Below are positions 42,201 to 44,585 of a stretch of DNA of 64,000 nt, piece by piece. The position numbers and the translations under genes are program-made. This DNA is from Corallococcus sicarius. Lineage in GTDB: Bacteria > Myxococcota > Myxococcia > Myxococcales > Myxococcaceae. Within the stretch, counting starts at the first letter, position 1. Each line of letters opens with the position of its first letter. The DNA is taken from contig NZ_RAWG01000009.1 of assembly GCF_003611735.1 (NCBI RefSeq), positions 1 through 64,000 on the forward strand. Direction: 5' to 3'. Below the pieces are notes generated by a model. The model was given only the letters and a program-made list of their open reading frames with translations, searched no databases and had not been told where the DNA came from.

Positions 42201-44412
42201 ACACCTCCCGCGCGCCTTCCACGTCCCGACGGCGCGGAGCGCTGGGGCCCGGGGCCGCTTCTCCCCGGAGGGCCAGCAGCCGCTGCGCCAGGGACGTGAT
42301 GCTGGGGCCCTGGAGGAGCCACTCCATGGGAACGCTCAGCCCCGTGCCCGAGGACACCGCGTGCGCCAGCTCCACCGCGCCCAGGGAGTCCAACCCGAAG
42401 CGCGTCACCGGCGCCGAGACGTCGAGCTCCTCACGGCGCATGCGCACGTGTCGGGCCACCAGGTCGCGCAGCCACACCACCAGGTCCTGCTCGGAGCGCG
42501 GCGCCGCCGCGTCGCTTCCGGACGGCACCGCAGGGGATGCCAGGGCCGGGACCGTCGCGTCCCGCCCTGGGGGAGGAGACGCCTCGGAGCTGGCGAAGCC
42601 GGACGGCGGCTCGGACGGTGCCTCCCGCCACGTCCTCACCTCCTGCAACGTTCCGGTGAGGAAGCCCGCCCGGCACGCGTACCGCTGCACCTTGCCGCTG
42701 GACGTCTTGGGCAGGCTGCCCGGCTCGATGAGCACCACCGCGTGCGCCTGCACCTCGTGCAGCTCCGCCAGCCGCTGCCGGATGGACCCGAGGGCGGCGT
42801 CCACCGCCTCGAACTGCTGGCGCAGGCTCTCCAGCCGGCGCACGTCGATCTCCTGCACGACGACCGCGCGCTCCTCACCGCCCACGTCCACCGCGAACAC
42901 CGCGCTGCCCCCCGGCCGCAGCGCCGGGTGGGCCGCCTCCACCGTCAGCTCCAGGTCCTGGGGGTAGTGGTTGCGGCCTCGCAGGATGATGAGGTCCTTG
43001 CGCCGCCCGGTGACGTACAGCTCACCCTCGGGCCGCAGGAAGCCCAGATCGCCCGTGCGCAGGTAGGGCAACGAGTCCTCATGCGCGATGCGCGCCTGGA
43101 ACGTCTCGCGCGTCACGTCCTCGCGGCCCCAGTAACCCTTCGCCACGCTCGGGCCGGACACCCACACCTCGCCCACCTCACCGGGCGCGCGCCGCTCCAG
43201 CGTGTCCGGATCCACGATGGCGATCCGCTGCTCCAGCAGCGTCCGGCCGCAGCCCACCAGCGTCCGTGCCCCCGGTGTGCCCGCGCCTGCTTCCTCCGCG
43301 CGGTGGCGCTCCAGCGCGCTCCCGGAGATCGTCACCGACACCGGCGGCGCCGACTTCTGGCCTCCGGAGACGATGAGCGTCCCTTCCGCCAGCCCGTAGC
43401 AGGGATAGAACGCCTCGCGCCGGAAGCCGCTCGGCCCGAAGGCCTCCATGAAGCGATCCAGCGTCTCCGGACGGATGGGCTCCGCGCCGCAGAAGGCGAC
43501 CTCCCAGCGGCTCAAGTCCAACGCCCGTCGCTGCTCGGGCGTGCTCTTCCTCACGCACAGGTCGAACGCGAAGTTGGGGCCGCCGCTGATGGTGCCCCCG
43601 AAGCGGCTCACCGCCTCCAGCCACGCCATGGGCCGCTTGAGGAAGGCCATGGGCGACATCAGCGTCACCGGGAAGCCCCCGTGCAGCGGCTCCAGGATGC
43701 CGCCGATGAGGCCCATGTCGTGGTACGGCGGCAGCCAGATGACGCCCACGCTGTCCGCCCGCGCCTGGAACGCGTGGTGGATGAGCCCCAGGTTGTGAAA
43801 CAGGTTCGCGTGCGTGAGCATCACGCCCTTGGGCGTGCCCGTGCTCCCGGAGGTGTACTGGAGGAACGCCAGCGACTCCGCGCCCACGTCCGACGGCGTG
43901 CGCCAGTCCCGCTCGCCGCCCTCCGCCAGGGCGTCCGTCGCCATCCAGTGCAGCGCGCGGAAGTCCGGCGCCTGCTCGAAGACGAAGTCCGACAGCTCCA
44001 GGATGCCCGACGTCGTGAGCACCACCGACGCCTGCGCGTCCTGGATGATGGCGCGCAGGCGGGGCAGGGTGCGCTCCAGGCGCATCGGATCCGGCGGATA
44101 CGCCGGCACCGCCACCGCTCCCGCGTAGAGGCAGCCGAAGAAGCCCGCTACGTAGTCCAGGCCCGGCGGGTACAGCAGCAGCACCCGTTCGCCCACCGCG
44201 CCCCGCGCCTGCAGCGCCGCCGCGATGCGCCGCGCTCGCGCGTCCAGTTCGAACGCGCTGAGCACCGTCTCCTCGCCGGCCTCCTCGCCCAGGAAGGTGT
44301 ACAGCGGCGCATGGGCCGAGGGCCCCACCGCGAGATTCAACAAGACGCCAGGAAGGGTTCGCGAGAAGTCAGGCACGGGGGGAGCCATCCAAAGTGTCGG
44401 GAACGGAGACAC
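12232..44412 (-). CDS. Giant hybrid lipopeptide synthetase (FAAL-NRPS-PKS-LLM-NRPS-TE)
   Basis: One uninterrupted 10,726-codon gene encodes a complete assembly line. Domain order with rough residues: FAAL 1-585; ACP 637-714 (Ser676); C1 733-1180; A1 1182-1690; PCP1 (Ser1739); KS 1798-2218 (Cys1975, His2111, His2151); AT 2320-2615 (Ser2420, HAFH 2516-2519); ACP2 (Ser2808); C2 2868-3310; degenerate A domain split around a luciferase-like monooxygenase 3557-3905; C3 4122-4560; then A2-PCP and five more C-A-PCP modules; TE with Ser10542. It would start from a fatty acid, add seven amino acids and one malonate unit, and release by TE. No epimerase, methyltransferase, ketoreductase or dehydratase domain is visible. 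The start is GTG 44412 with GGAAGG about 11 bases upstream; ATG 44388 is an alternative. It lies 186 bases after another NRPS gene on the same strand. Confidence 0.95.
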   Translation of the reverse strand: MSPFPTLWMAPPVPDFSRTLPGVLLNLAVGPSAHAPLYTFLGEEAGEETVLSAFELDARARRIAAALQARGAVGERVLLLYPPGLDYVAGFFGCLYAGAVAVPAYPPDPMRLERTLPRLRAIIQDAQASVVLTTSGILELSDFVFEQAPDFRALHWMATDALAEGGERDWRTPSDVGAESLAFLQYTSGSTGTPKGVMLTHANLFHNLGLIHHAFQARADSVGVIWLPPYHDMGLIGGILEPLHGGFPVTLMSPMAFLKRPMAWLEAVSRFGGTISGGPNFAFDLCVRKSTPEQRRALDLSRWEVAFCGAEPIRPETLDRFMEAFGPSGFRREAFYPCYGLAEGTLIVSGGQKSAPPVSVTISGSALERHRAEEAGAGTPGARTLVGCGRTLLEQRIAIVDPDTLERRAPGEVGEVWVSGPSVAKGYWGREDVTRETFQARIAHEDSLPYLRTGDLGFLRPEGELYVTGRRKDLIILRGRNHYPQDLELTVEAAHPALRPGGSAVFAVDVGGEERAVVVQEIDVRRLESLRQQFEAVDAALGSIRQRLAELHEVQAHAVVLIEPGSLPKTSSGKVQRYACRAGFLTGTLQEVRTWREAPSEPPSGFASSEASPPPGRDATVPALASPAVPSGSDAAAPRSEQDLVVWLRDLVARHVRMRREELDVSAPVTRFGLDSLGAVELAHAVSSGTGLSVPMEWLLQGPSITSLAQRLLALRGEAAPGPSAPRRRDVEGAREVSFAQAGLWFLDRYAPGDATYNLPAAVRLEGALDVAALEGSLTALAARHEALRTSFRQVQGRPSQVIAPDLTLTLARVSLESLPAHEREAEASRLAHEEARRPFELARGPLVRATLLTLDARTHVLVLVMHHTVSDATSMAVLVRELPALYTARLEGRPSPLPAPPLSYADYADWQREWMDGARLESQLDYWRQQLGGAPRLLELATDRPRPAARGTAGARVPVVLEAGLAASVRALAVQEGVTPFMVLLAAFQTVLARRAGQDDVSVGTATAGRSRAELQGLVGFFVNALVMRTRLSGEPTFRELLGRVRQTALGAYAHQDVPFEKVVEALKPPRDRGHTPLFQVMFNLQGAQVDPPALPGLQSRLLDVHTGTAMFDLTLSLAESAHGFEGFLEYATDLFDAGTATRLAGHLRVLLDAAVQTPDAPVFRLPWLTSDEREQVLVAWNDTLRPYPADSTVAARFALQAARTPESIAVEDGEERLTYAQLDARANQLAHVLRAHGVGPDVPVALCLERSVGFVVTVLAIVKAGGAYVPLDASYPAQRLGFMLEDSRPRLLLTTRELRGRLHVPDASLPCLFVEELTLEDQPSTPPTVDVGPRNIAYVIFTSGSSGRPKGVGVEQRGLLRLVHAEPYSGYGSRDTWLLFAPVSFDGSVLELWTPLLHGSRLVIFPGKVPAGDMDTLARVVERHGVTFAHLPSGLFSQLMEHRPDILGRLRELHAGGDIVSVPHVRRAVETLGRPFTNGYGPTECSVVATTFTVERPEQAGASVPIGAPLANTTVYVLDARREPVPVGVPGELYLGGDGVARGYVSRPDLTAERFVPDAHGALPGARLYRTGDLVRWLPTGVLEFLGRLDAQVKVRGFRIELAEVEAALRDQPEVQEAAAVVREDVPGDKRLVVYAMPRAGQTLEPARMREALRQRLPEYMVPSVFVMLPTLPLNPSGKVDRKALPAPDAASTGRQDRFVEPLHPLEQRIAPVWARELSTDRVGVHDHLFDDLGGTSLSVVRIAARLSEELGRDVPVVWLFEHPTVESLAQRLERESQGPAATVAPAPRELAPKAHASSGAIAIIGMAGRFPGAKTVADFWQNLRGGVESITHFAAEELEHMPGLPEGLELWHHPAFVPAAGVLEDVEQFDHAFFNMSLREAQFTDPQQRLFLQTAWTALEDAGLDPERFPGAIALYAGASASGYAEAVRQAMPLDAASFLELQGTATHESLATKTSFKLGLTGESTLIYTACSTGLVAVHLACKSLRGGESDVALAGATRLAVPQRTGYVHQEGLIFSPDGHCRAFDAKAKGTLSGNGVGAVVLKRLEDAVRDGDAIYAVIRGSALNNDGLHKSGFTAPSVRGQAAVVTQALANSGVSPESIGYVETHGTATPLGDPIEVAALTRAYGLGPEHQGTIALASLKTNIGHLDTAAGLAGLMKAALALHHGEIPPSLHFEQPNPQIDFAAGPFFVNTTLRPWPRSQKPRFAAVSSFGIGGTNAHAVLGEAPLRRSGPTSRSHQLILLSARTPEALEAAARRLEVHLRSGMEAPSLADLAFTHALGRKVFEFRKALVAKDVEDLARQLSKPVAAVKGPPREPRVAFVFSGQGAQQVAMGRELAGAVPGFRAHLDACLALLEAPLRERVSRLLAPQAGAEAEAAADLADTRVALPALFSVQVSLAGLWRDLGVTPHAVLGHSFGEYAAACVAGVLSVEDAMRLAVARGERMHHLPPGAMLAVALPQAQVLPLLSERLSVAAINAPDRCVVSGPVDAVEALEAELRQRKAGAVRMPAPHAFHSADVEPLMPELARVVASLRRSEPTVRYVSGLTGTLARPGQLAAPEYWAEQMRQPVRFSDAVGALQEEGCAVLLEVGPGQDLTPLIRSNLSTGGDRVRALASLRRGGTTTEQQSWLQAVGELWTAGVRVDWTALYAHEQRLRLRLPTYVFQEKAAWVEPRARALPNHFMAPAVQRAVQAPAPDVAAPVPGTAPVPAGARVDDARPVSATSTGTGAAPAPSSLPTAGVRPLMPGLTAHTASAAVVPAPVPPGREDAPRGELEERVAALWRERLGMDFVGRDDNFLEIGGNSLTAAQLLNQLRDTFGVQLPLAALFEAPTIAGIAQRLEPMLLLAPQAPVSTELPLVPRPRTEALPLSFVQERVWRLEQHLPGLSAYTIPFVLRLEGVVDADVLERGIQEIVQRHEALRTTYDVVDGRPVQRFHAHLRVPLTRMELHGPPETREAEALRFAREDAAKPFDLVHGPVMRATLVRLEARHHLLVAGIHHIVCDTISIALFVQELGQLYDAFLQGRPSPLPPLPLQYADFGAWQRQSIAEARLPEQEQWWRQRLAAMPRQIDLPTDRPRPATSPLTSARLDVEFPETLALELSAFARREGFTGYMTVLAAWQTLLHRYSGQSDLIVGTPIANRTRSELFPLIGYVAHSAAFRTRFVGAPTFRELLAQISEEVNDAQARPDVPFEYLVEALIPGKDIGRGRMADSVFVFHSGASAGATTLELTGLRGSLVDVPGTPVQWGATLSDLTLVLFESAGRLHGALEYATELFDPGTAKRLMEHFQVLLSAALANPDTQVSHLPLATEAERRAWPHPRALSGSPSVPALLAHRRARQADTVAVSRGDAHWTWAQLGARAGTLASRLKSLGVGAGAPVAVSLRPSPEKLAVLWGVLEAGGAGLALGPSELGVLPGYAPEGARVPVLVTSRDLVTSVRVDASRVLYVEDVLASEEPASTLAEAANADTLAWLLPRGSGQPAWALAHQELAEFFVGLDARLSPSEGSAWLAAGESAPDRPDLEALWALSRGLRVVFPPEQVTARLVSLGGGGPRAKAMELSLIYFANDEDSITGPKYELLLEGAKFADANGFSAVWTPERHFHSFGGLYPQPAVISAALAAVTKNLRLRSGSVVLPLHDPLLIAEQWSVVDNVSQGRVGLSVATGWHVHDFTFAPANYENRRDILLQNLKTLRALWRGEKVTRPAGGGTTVELSLRPKPVQKELPVWLTATVNPETFRLAGELGAGVLTGLMSHSLEELKSKVALYRDAWRRNGHPGRGHITCMLHTYLGDEEQEVLRTVRQPLLDYFRSSADISTSLLLAQGYQGEISKLSPDDINALLEHTFEHHAKTTGLIGTVESGLARLREVREADVDEVAALLDFGLETPVVLEGLRRLATVRERLDAEGAARQEQVLVEGEQGVEGLLALARQSGAVLMHTSARLARSLADLPGARGSLGAVGALVLEDASAELASALHRAAGVEVLLSGGSGDGALLPRSPDERVPESLQAWVLDTAGQPVPEGVVGELALSGAGLPGGLWKAEEEERQRWVPHPLEGSARLLRTGRHVRLRAEGRVEPVTLRLPVARPRTEAPARPGVSPAVPSGPPPIPKAARNPPPPLSFAQQRLWYLQQLDPSSSAYNNGSTFRLTGELDTAALQAALDTLVARHEVLRTTYALRNDRAVQLVHPARGLPLPLVEATGATPEAREAEMVRLCQGFITLPFDLEKVVLRAWLVRVEPQVHVLALVLHHAVSDAWCTMVLARELTVLYASFNAGQPSPLPPLPVQYADYAVWQRQWLEGAVMEEQVAWWKQQLRGAPTLELPTDRQRPAMQSFEGALYRFQLPADVAEPLLALGRKQGATSFMVMMALFQTLLSRYAGQEDFVVGTPIAGRTRPEVEGLIGCFVNTLAFRTRLEGTPSFGELLGRVRTQALEAYARQDAPFERILDTLSLPRDLSRTPLYQVVLNVLNTPEAKAQLPSLELTPVEVATGTSKFDLALEIWENRAGITCRFEYATALFDEATVARMAEHLLELARQVTANPEAPLAHLPLMGEAEQKQVLVAWNATDGKYPRDASIQDLFMAQAAQRPDAVALEFGDTRLTYAELDARTNQGAHLLRQHGVGPDVLVAVCLDRSVELIVSLLSILKAGGAYLPLDAAYPAQRLAAMLEDAPPKLLLTTREVRAKLAVDDALPCLFVEELRLEEQPTTPVHAGTHARHLAYVDFTSGSTGRPKGVAVEHRGVLRLLHHAPYAKLGPDETFLLMAPISFDASTFEVWAPLLFGGRLVVFPASPPSDLELLASTIQRHGVTTLWLTVGFFVQVVDLKPEVLKGVRQVLTGGDVIPAPQVRRVVQELGIPVTACYGPTETTVFASAHRMTDVAQVGTSIPLGRPINATQLYVLDRHGQPVPAGVSGELFIGGDGLARGYLSRPNLTAERFVPNPFATTPGERLYRTGDVARWKPDGVLEFVGRADAQVKVRGYRIELAEVEAALLAHPDVREAVALVREETPGDKRLTAWFVASPELDVGALRGFLAQRLPEYMLPSALVPREALPLTPNGKVDRKALLAMEVAQPATSVYEAPVTPTEVALASVWAELLRVPRVGRHDNFFDLGGQSLLAMGVMARLRNQFGVELPLRALFEKPTIAALAVLIDSLGGVNGAAAAPNALVRAKRPDALPLSFAQQRLWFIDQLEPGSSLYNIPVGLTFSGALDVGALRASLDALMARHEALRTTFHAKDGKPIQVIHADLRVPFDTVDLTDVRDAESRQAEALRLRTQEARRPFSLSEGPLMRALLLKLGAEEHQLMLNTHHIVSDGWSLGVLVREINAFYLAFHHGRTPALPALRVQYADFALWQRDWLQGQRLESQLSWWKDTLAGASGVLELPTDKPRPTVLTSEGATMQVRIPLALSEQVEAFARRENVTPFMVWLAALQTLLHRYSGQDDVLVGSPVANRHHAETEGLIGFFVNTLVLRTRFDEVRTFRELLAQVRTTTLGAQDHQDVPFEKLVEELHPARDLSRTPFFQVLFALQNAPLPALTLSGVTMRVLDTDSASTRFDLELSLFRNPGGFEGVLLYRTSLFESATVARMMRHLEVLLGALVSEPGAPLAHLPLMGEAERKQVLVAWNATDGEYPRDASIQDLFMAQAAQRPDAVALEFGDTRLTYAELDARTNQGAHLLRGHGVGPDVLVAVCLDRSIELVVSLLAILKAGGAYLPLDAAYPAQRLAAMLEDAPPKLLLTTRAIRSALPVEEALLSLFVEELGLEDQPTTPVHAGTHARHLAYVDFTSGSTGRPKGVAVEHQGVLRLLHHAPYAKLGPDETFLLIAPISFDASTLEVWGPLLFGGRLVVFPASSPSDLELLASTLQRHGVTTLHLTAGLFAQVVDLKPEALKGVRQVLTGGDVVPAPQVRRVVQELGIPVTACYGPTETTVFASTHRMAEVAQVGTSIPIGRPINATQLYVLDKHGQPVPAGVSGELFIGGDGLARGYLSRPNLTAERFVPNPFATTPGERLYRTGDVARWKPDGVLEFLGRMDAQVKVRGYRIELAEVEAALLAHPDVREAVALVREETPGDKRLIAWFVANPELDVGALRGFLAQRLPEYMLPSALVPREALPLTPNGKVDRKALLAMEVAQQASSTYEAPITPTEVLLAGIWAELLRVPRVGRHDSFFELGGHSLLATQAVARIRTTLGVELPLGDLFTAPTVAALAARLGRIVPKASVAPLTRASHTNALPLSFAQQRLWFIDQLEPGSSLYNIPIGLTFSGTLDVDALRGSLDALMARHEALRTTFHSEEGQPVQVVHSDFRVPFDTVDLTGRQDAESEALRLRLEEARRPFSLSEGPLMRALLLKLGAEEHQVVLNTHHIVSDGWSMGVLVREITALYGALLQGHPSALPELPMQYSDYAVWQRGWLQGDVLEAQLSWWKDSLAGASGVLELPTDKPRPPVLTQEGATVPVRIPRALSEQVEALAKREHVTPFMVWLAAFQTLLHKYSGQDDVLVGSPIANRRHAETEGLIGFFVNTLVLRARFGEARTFRELLAQVRTTTLGAQDHQDVPFEKLVEALQPARDLGRTPFFQALFALQNAPLPALSLPGVAIRPLEVASGTSRFDVELSLFRNPEGFEGALLYRTTLFEPATAARMVRHLEALLGALVSEPGAPLEQIPLLTEAERKQVLVEWNATGGEYPRDASIQDLFMAQAAQRPDAVALEFGETRLTYAQLDARTNQGAHLLRGHGVGPDVLVAVCLERSVELIVSLLSILKAGGAYLPLDAAYPAQRLAAMLEDAPPKLLLTTRDVRAKLAVDDALPCLFVEELHLEDQPTTPVQSGTHARHLAYVDFTSGSTGRPKGVAVEHRGVLRLLHHAPYAKLGPDETFLLIAPISFDASTLEVWGPLLFGGRLVVFPASSPSDLELLASTIQRHGVTTLHLTAGLFAQVVDLKPEALKGVRQVLTGGDVVPAPQVRRVVQELGIPVTACYGPTETTLFASTYRMTDVAQVGTSIPIGRPINATQLYVLDKHGQPVPAGVSGELFIGGDGLARGYLSRPNLTAERFVPNPFATTPGERLYRTGDVARWKPDGVLEFLGRMDAQVKVRGYRIELAEVEAALLAHPDVREAVALVREETPGDKRLTAWFVASPELDVGALRGFLAQRLPEYMLPSALVPREALPLTPNGKVDRKALLALEVAQPATSVYEAPVTPTEVALASVWAELLRVPRVGRHDNFFELGGHSLLATQAVARIRTTLGVELPLGDLFTAPTVAALAARVGRIVPKASASPIIRADRTSAPPLSFAQQRLWFIDQLEPGSSLYNIPIGLLLSGALDVDALRGSLDALMARHEALRTTFHSEEGQPVQVVHSDFRVPFDTVDLTGRQDAESEALRLRLEEARRPFSLSEGPLMRALLLKLGAEEHQLVLHLHHIVSDGWSMGVLVREVTALYEAFRLGQLPSLPELPVQYADYAVWQRGWLQGDVLEAQLSWWKDSLAGATGVLELPTDKPRSAVPTQLAATVPVHVPRGLSEQVEALAKREGATPFMVWLAAFQTLLHKYSGQDDVLVGSPIANRRHAETEGLIGFFVNTLVLRARFGEARTFQELLAQVRTTTLGAQEHQDVPFEKLVEVLQPERDAGRTPLFQVTFTLQNAPMPELRLPGLSLRPLEDSPTSIHFDLQLLLTRGPEGYSGALVYNTALFTQQTMARMVQRLELLVAEAVRAPGTRLSRLSLLTPMEHRQLLVDWSGTTREYPRDASVPALFTEQAARTPEAVALKAGPRTLTYAEVDAASNRLAHHLRGAGVRPGDRVGLCVERSPELITALLGILKAGAAYVAIEAREPAERITWILQEAGVSVLVTQDALADSLPVVAGLLVLLDEEAERIAKQPASALEVTVPAEALAYVMFTSGSTGRPKGVSVPHRGIVRLARDNGFLEAGPGDVFLQLAPVAFDASTLEIWGALLNGATLVLAPPGTLSLAELGDVLGREGINTLWLTAALFEQMVAQQGQDLARVRRVLAGGDVLPVTEVREHLARIPEGAVLINGYGPTENTTFSATHALRTGDGVDRAVPIGRPLRNSTAWVLDAALQPLPPGVPGELFVGGDGLAWGYLQRPDLTAERFIPHPFSREPGARLYRTGDRARWTEDGTLEFLGRADFQVKLRGFRIEPGEVEAVLRQAPGIQEAVVLAREDVPGDKRLVGYVVPTGDGLELDAVKAFVAKQLPEYMVPSAWVRLPALPLNTHGKLDRKALPAPEAPSASERRAQAPRDALEARLVAIWAEVLHVEGVGIDDNFFDLGGHSLLATQVVARIRTTLGVELPLGDLFTAPTVAALAARLGRIVPKAHAAPLTRADRTSAPPLSFAQQRLWFIDQLEPDSSLYNVPLALKFVGALDVGALRGSLDALMARHEALRTTFRTEDGRPVQVIHAKRQVPFETVDLTHLPDGESRQTEAVRLRSEEARRPFSLSEGPLMRALLLKLGAEEHQLVLHLHHIVSDGWSLGVLVREVTALYEALHHGRPPALPELPVQYADYAVWQRDWLQGETLEAQLSWWKASLAGASGVLELPTDKPRPPVLTQEGATVPVRIPRALSEQVEALAKREGATPFMVWLAAFQTLLHRYSGQDDVLVGSPIANRRHAETEGLIGFFVNTLVLRARFGEARTFQELLAQVRTTTLGAQDHQDVPFEKLVEELKPARDLGRTPFFQALFALQNAPLPELALPGLSLRPLEADSGNARFDVELSLFRNPEGFEGSLRYRTALFEPATAARMVRHLELLVGALISEPGAPLAQRSLLTEEERQQVLVEWNDTRVEYPRGERIHDLFEQQVARSPDAIAVTFEGQSLTYAQLDARANQLAHHLHTLAVGPESLVGVCLERSLELVVALLGVLKAGAAYVPLDPAYPRERLQWMLEDTAAPVLLVQEHLVAKLPLDGEAPARPHVVSVDTGWERIARHPTTAPAPRATADALAYVIFTSGSTGRPKGAMNAHTGVVNRLRWMRQEYGLTSDDTVLQKTPFSFDVSVWEFFWPLMTGARLVVARPGGHQEPAYLARLMVEQRITTAHFVPSMLRVFVEEPGLEGLTHLRRVMCSGEALPADLVRRAHARLPVAEVHNLYGPTEAAVDVTFWHCPRTEDLRRVPIGRPVANTRLHVLDRHGQPVPVGVPGELFLAGVQVGRGYWRRPNLTAERFIPDPFSTTPGARMYRTGDLARWLRDGTVEYLGRADFQVKLRGFRIELGEVEAVLRQAPGVQEAVVLAREDVPGDKRLVGYVVPTGDGLELDAVKAFAAKQLPDYMVPSAWVRLPALPLNANGKVDRRALPAPEVPSASARRAQAPRDALEARLAAIWAEVLHVEGVGIDDNFFELGGHSLLATQVVARIRTTLGMEVPLGDLFTAPTVAALAARLGHGVPKAHAAPLTRADRTIAPPLSFAQQRLWFIDQLEPGSSVYNVPLALRFVGALNVQALHRSLDALMARHEALRTTFRTEDGRPVQVIHPDFRVPFKTVDLTHLPDEGSREVEALRLRSEEARRPFSLSEGPLMRALLLKLGAEEHQVVLHLHHIVSDGWSLGVLVREVTALYEAFRLDQAPVLPELPVQYADYAVWQRDWLQGETLEAQLSWWKDSLAGASGVLELPTDKPRPPVLTQEGATVPVRIPRALSEQVEALAKREGATPFMVWLAAFQTLLHRYSGQDDVLVGSPIANRRHAETEGLIGFFVNTLVLRARFEEARTFRELLAQVRTTTLGAQEHQDVPFEKLVEELKPARDLGRTPFFQALFALQNAPLPELALPGLSLRPLEADSGNARFDVELSLFRNPEGFEGTLHYRTALFEPATAARMVRHLEALVGALVSEPGAPLAQHSLLTEDERQQVLVEWNATGGEYPRDASIQDLFMAQAAQRPDAVALEFGETRLTYAELDARTNQGAHLLRQHGVGPDVLVAVCLERSVELIVSLLSILKAGGAYLPLDAAYPAQRLAAMLEDAPPKLLLTTRDVRAKLAVDDALPCLFVEELHLEDQPTTPVHAGTHARHLAYVDFTSGSTGRPKGVAVEHRGVLRLLHHAPYAKLGPDETFLLIAPISFDASTLEVWGPLLFGGRLVVFPASAPSDLELLASTIQRHGVTTLWLTAGLFAQVADLKPEALWGVRQVLTGGDVVPAPQVRRVVQELGIPVTACYGPTETTVFATTHRMPPGTPVPETIPLGRPIAETQVYVLDAQGQPVPPGIPGELFIGGDGLARGYLSRPNLTAERFVPNPFATTPGERLYRTGDVARWKPDGVLEFLGRMDAQVKVRGYRIELGEVEAALRAHPEVREAVALVRQDTPGDKRLVAYVTGGAATLDGPAVRAFVQQRLPEYMVPSAVVVLNALPLTANAKLDRKALPAPGDEAPTRAQGIEAPRNATEARLARLWAEALEVETVDPRDSFFELGGHSLLAVRLMEAVNRETGRRLPLSALFQAPSVERFAALLEQHGDAATNSPLVPFEAGGTPGTAPPFFCVHPVGGTVLTYAALARRLGPEQPFYGLQARGLDGTSEPLRTLETMAADYVRALREVQPVGPYHLGGWSLGGVIAYEMTRQLREAGEEVALLALLDSFVPEPVPASEPRLDRTLTVSLFAQDLMGISLADLELDLGALAALEPEAALTQVLETAARAGALPPGTDAGTAVGLFRVFEANLEAARRYHTPALDQRVLRVHAEEQPTTVTDDGGWSTRVGERLESHRLPGNHYTLLREPHVQRVADLLKKALRRD
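12235..16190 (-). other. Module 9: C8-A7-PCP-TE (termination)
   Basis: The A7 pocket code is D-A-L-W-L-G-C-V-F-K. The PCP has LGGHSLLAV. The type I thioesterase (about 12,250-13,070) has nucleophile Ser10542 in GGWSLGG, an Asp in ALLDSF and the C-terminal His in LPGNHYTLL. It releases the peptide by hydrolysis or by ring closure; the sequence does not say which. Confidence 0.88.
16280..19385 (-). other. Module 8: C7-A6-PCP, serine code
   Basis: Complete C-A-PCP module. The A6 pocket code is D-V-W-H-M-S-L-V-D-K, a recognised serine code (compare DVWHLSLIDK). This is the most secure substrate call in the window. Its C domain is nearly identical in DNA to that of module 9, 3,195 bases away, while the A domain is unrelated, pointing to an A-domain swap. 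Confidence 0.88.
19470..22555 (-). other. Module 7: C6-A5-PCP, valine-like code
   Basis: Complete C-A-PCP module. The A5 pocket code is D-A-L-W-L-G-G-T-F-K, close to the classic valine code DAFWIGGTFK, so a valine or similar aliphatic residue is likely. A5 belongs to a different A-domain lineage from A2, A3, A4 and A7 and matches A domains of the neighbouring gene (modules 2' and 4'). Confidence 0.85.
22640..25715 (-). other. Module 6: C5-A4-PCP
   Basis: Complete C-A-PCP module (HHIVSDGWS; LGGHSLLAT). The A4 pocket code is D-A-L-H-L-G-C-L-F-K, differing from A3 only at position 330. It probably loads the same residue as module 5. Substrate not assigned. Confidence 0.87.
25790..28885 (-). other. 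Module 5: C4-A3-PCP
   Basis: Complete C-A-PCP module. C4 has HHIVSDGWS, and the PCP has LGGHSLLAT. The A3 pocket code read by hand is D-A-L-H-L-G-C-V-F-K. It is nearly identical to A2, A4 and A7 outside the pocket. Substrate not assigned. Confidence 0.87.
28940..32050 (-). other. Module 4: C3-A2-PCP
   Basis: C3 has HHAVSD (catalytic His4253) and opens with SFAQQRLWYLQQLD. It is sequence-divergent from the other C domains, as expected for a domain that accepts a polyketide or oxidised donor. A2 pocket code read by hand: D-A-F-W-L-G-C-V-F-K. The PCP motif is LGGQSLLA, unlike the LGGHSLLA of later modules. Confidence 0.85.
32150..35810 (-). other. Module 3: C2 plus a dead A domain hosting a luciferase-like monooxygenase
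   Basis: C2 has HHIVCD with catalytic His3003. It is followed by an adenylation-like N half (about 33,760-34,480) in which the A3 loop has decayed to PRGSGQPAW. Then comes a full-length luciferase-like flavin monooxygenase (about 32,700-33,745: SLIYFANDED, GLSVATGWH, WLTATVN). Last is an adenylation-like C part (about 32,150-32,690) that keeps VLDTAGQPVP and GELALSG but has RTGRHVRL in place of RTGD. There is no A10 lysine and no carrier protein before C3. The oxygenase probably acts on the beta-ketoacyl chain held on the upstream ACP. Confidence 0.85.
35870..39020 (-). other. Module 2: PKS KS-AT-ACP, no reductive domains
   Basis: The KS has the full triad: Cys1975 (TACSTG), His2111 (ETHGTA) and His2151 (IGHLDT). 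The AT has Ser2420 in GHSFGE and HAFH at 2516-2519, the motif associated with malonyl-CoA rather than methylmalonyl-CoA. An Ala/Pro/Val-rich linker of about 150 residues leads to the ACP (Ser2808, GGNSL). There is no KR, DH, ER or aminotransferase, so the beta-keto group formed here should survive to the next step. Confidence 0.88.
39080..42215 (-). other. Module 1: C1-A1-PCP
   Basis: C1 carries HHTVSD and, from its position after the FAAL-ACP, should N-acylate the first amino acid. A1 has intact SGSSGRPKG and NGYGPTE motifs and a C-terminal SGKVDRKAL lysine. My hand-read pocket code (GrsA positions 235-331 plus K517) is D-G-L-H-H-G-G-V-V-K, which I cannot match to a known substrate. The PCP serine is Ser1739 (GGTSL). 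Confidence 0.85.
42270..44412 (-). other. Loading unit: fatty acyl-AMP ligase and ACP
   Basis: Residues 1-585 form a fatty acyl-AMP ligase. It has the SGSTGTPKG loop and the LPPYHDMGL and CYGLAEGTL motifs typical of FAAL enzymes that activate free fatty acids and hand them to an ACP. The ACP follows after an Ala/Pro/Ser-rich linker, with phosphopantetheine site Ser676 in GLDSLGA. The product therefore begins with a fatty acyl chain of unknown length. Confidence 0.9.
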
Positions 44413-44551
44413 TTCTTAGCAGCCCTTCCGCGTGAGCCTCAGTGACTCATGAGACCCGGCTCCGCCGATGAATCATTTCAGCCAGCTCAGGAAGTTCCAT
44501 TGCTTCGACACACGCTCGCATCCTGAACCCACACCCGTGCGGAGTGAGACA
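44413..44551 (-). other. Spacer upstream of the hybrid synthetase gene
   Basis: This is the rest of the 186-bp gap between the two synthetase genes. It holds GGAAGG about 11 bases before the GTG start of the downstream gene. I see no convincing sigma-A or sigma-54 promoter. The sequence is somewhat less GC-rich than the flanking genes, as promoter regions often are. Confidence 0.4.
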
Positions 44552-44585
44552 GGCCGGAGTATCACGCAGGGTGAAGACTCCGGCC
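44552..44585 (-). terminator. Hairpin between the two synthetase genes
   Basis: A perfect 9-bp stem (GGCCGGAGT at 44552-44560 with its complement at 44577-44585) contains an inner 4-bp stem (44562-44565 with 44571-44574) and a five-base loop. It begins 13 bases after the upstream gene's stop codon. No T run follows on the - strand, so it may be an attenuating or RNA-stabilising hairpin rather than a full terminator. Confidence 0.6.
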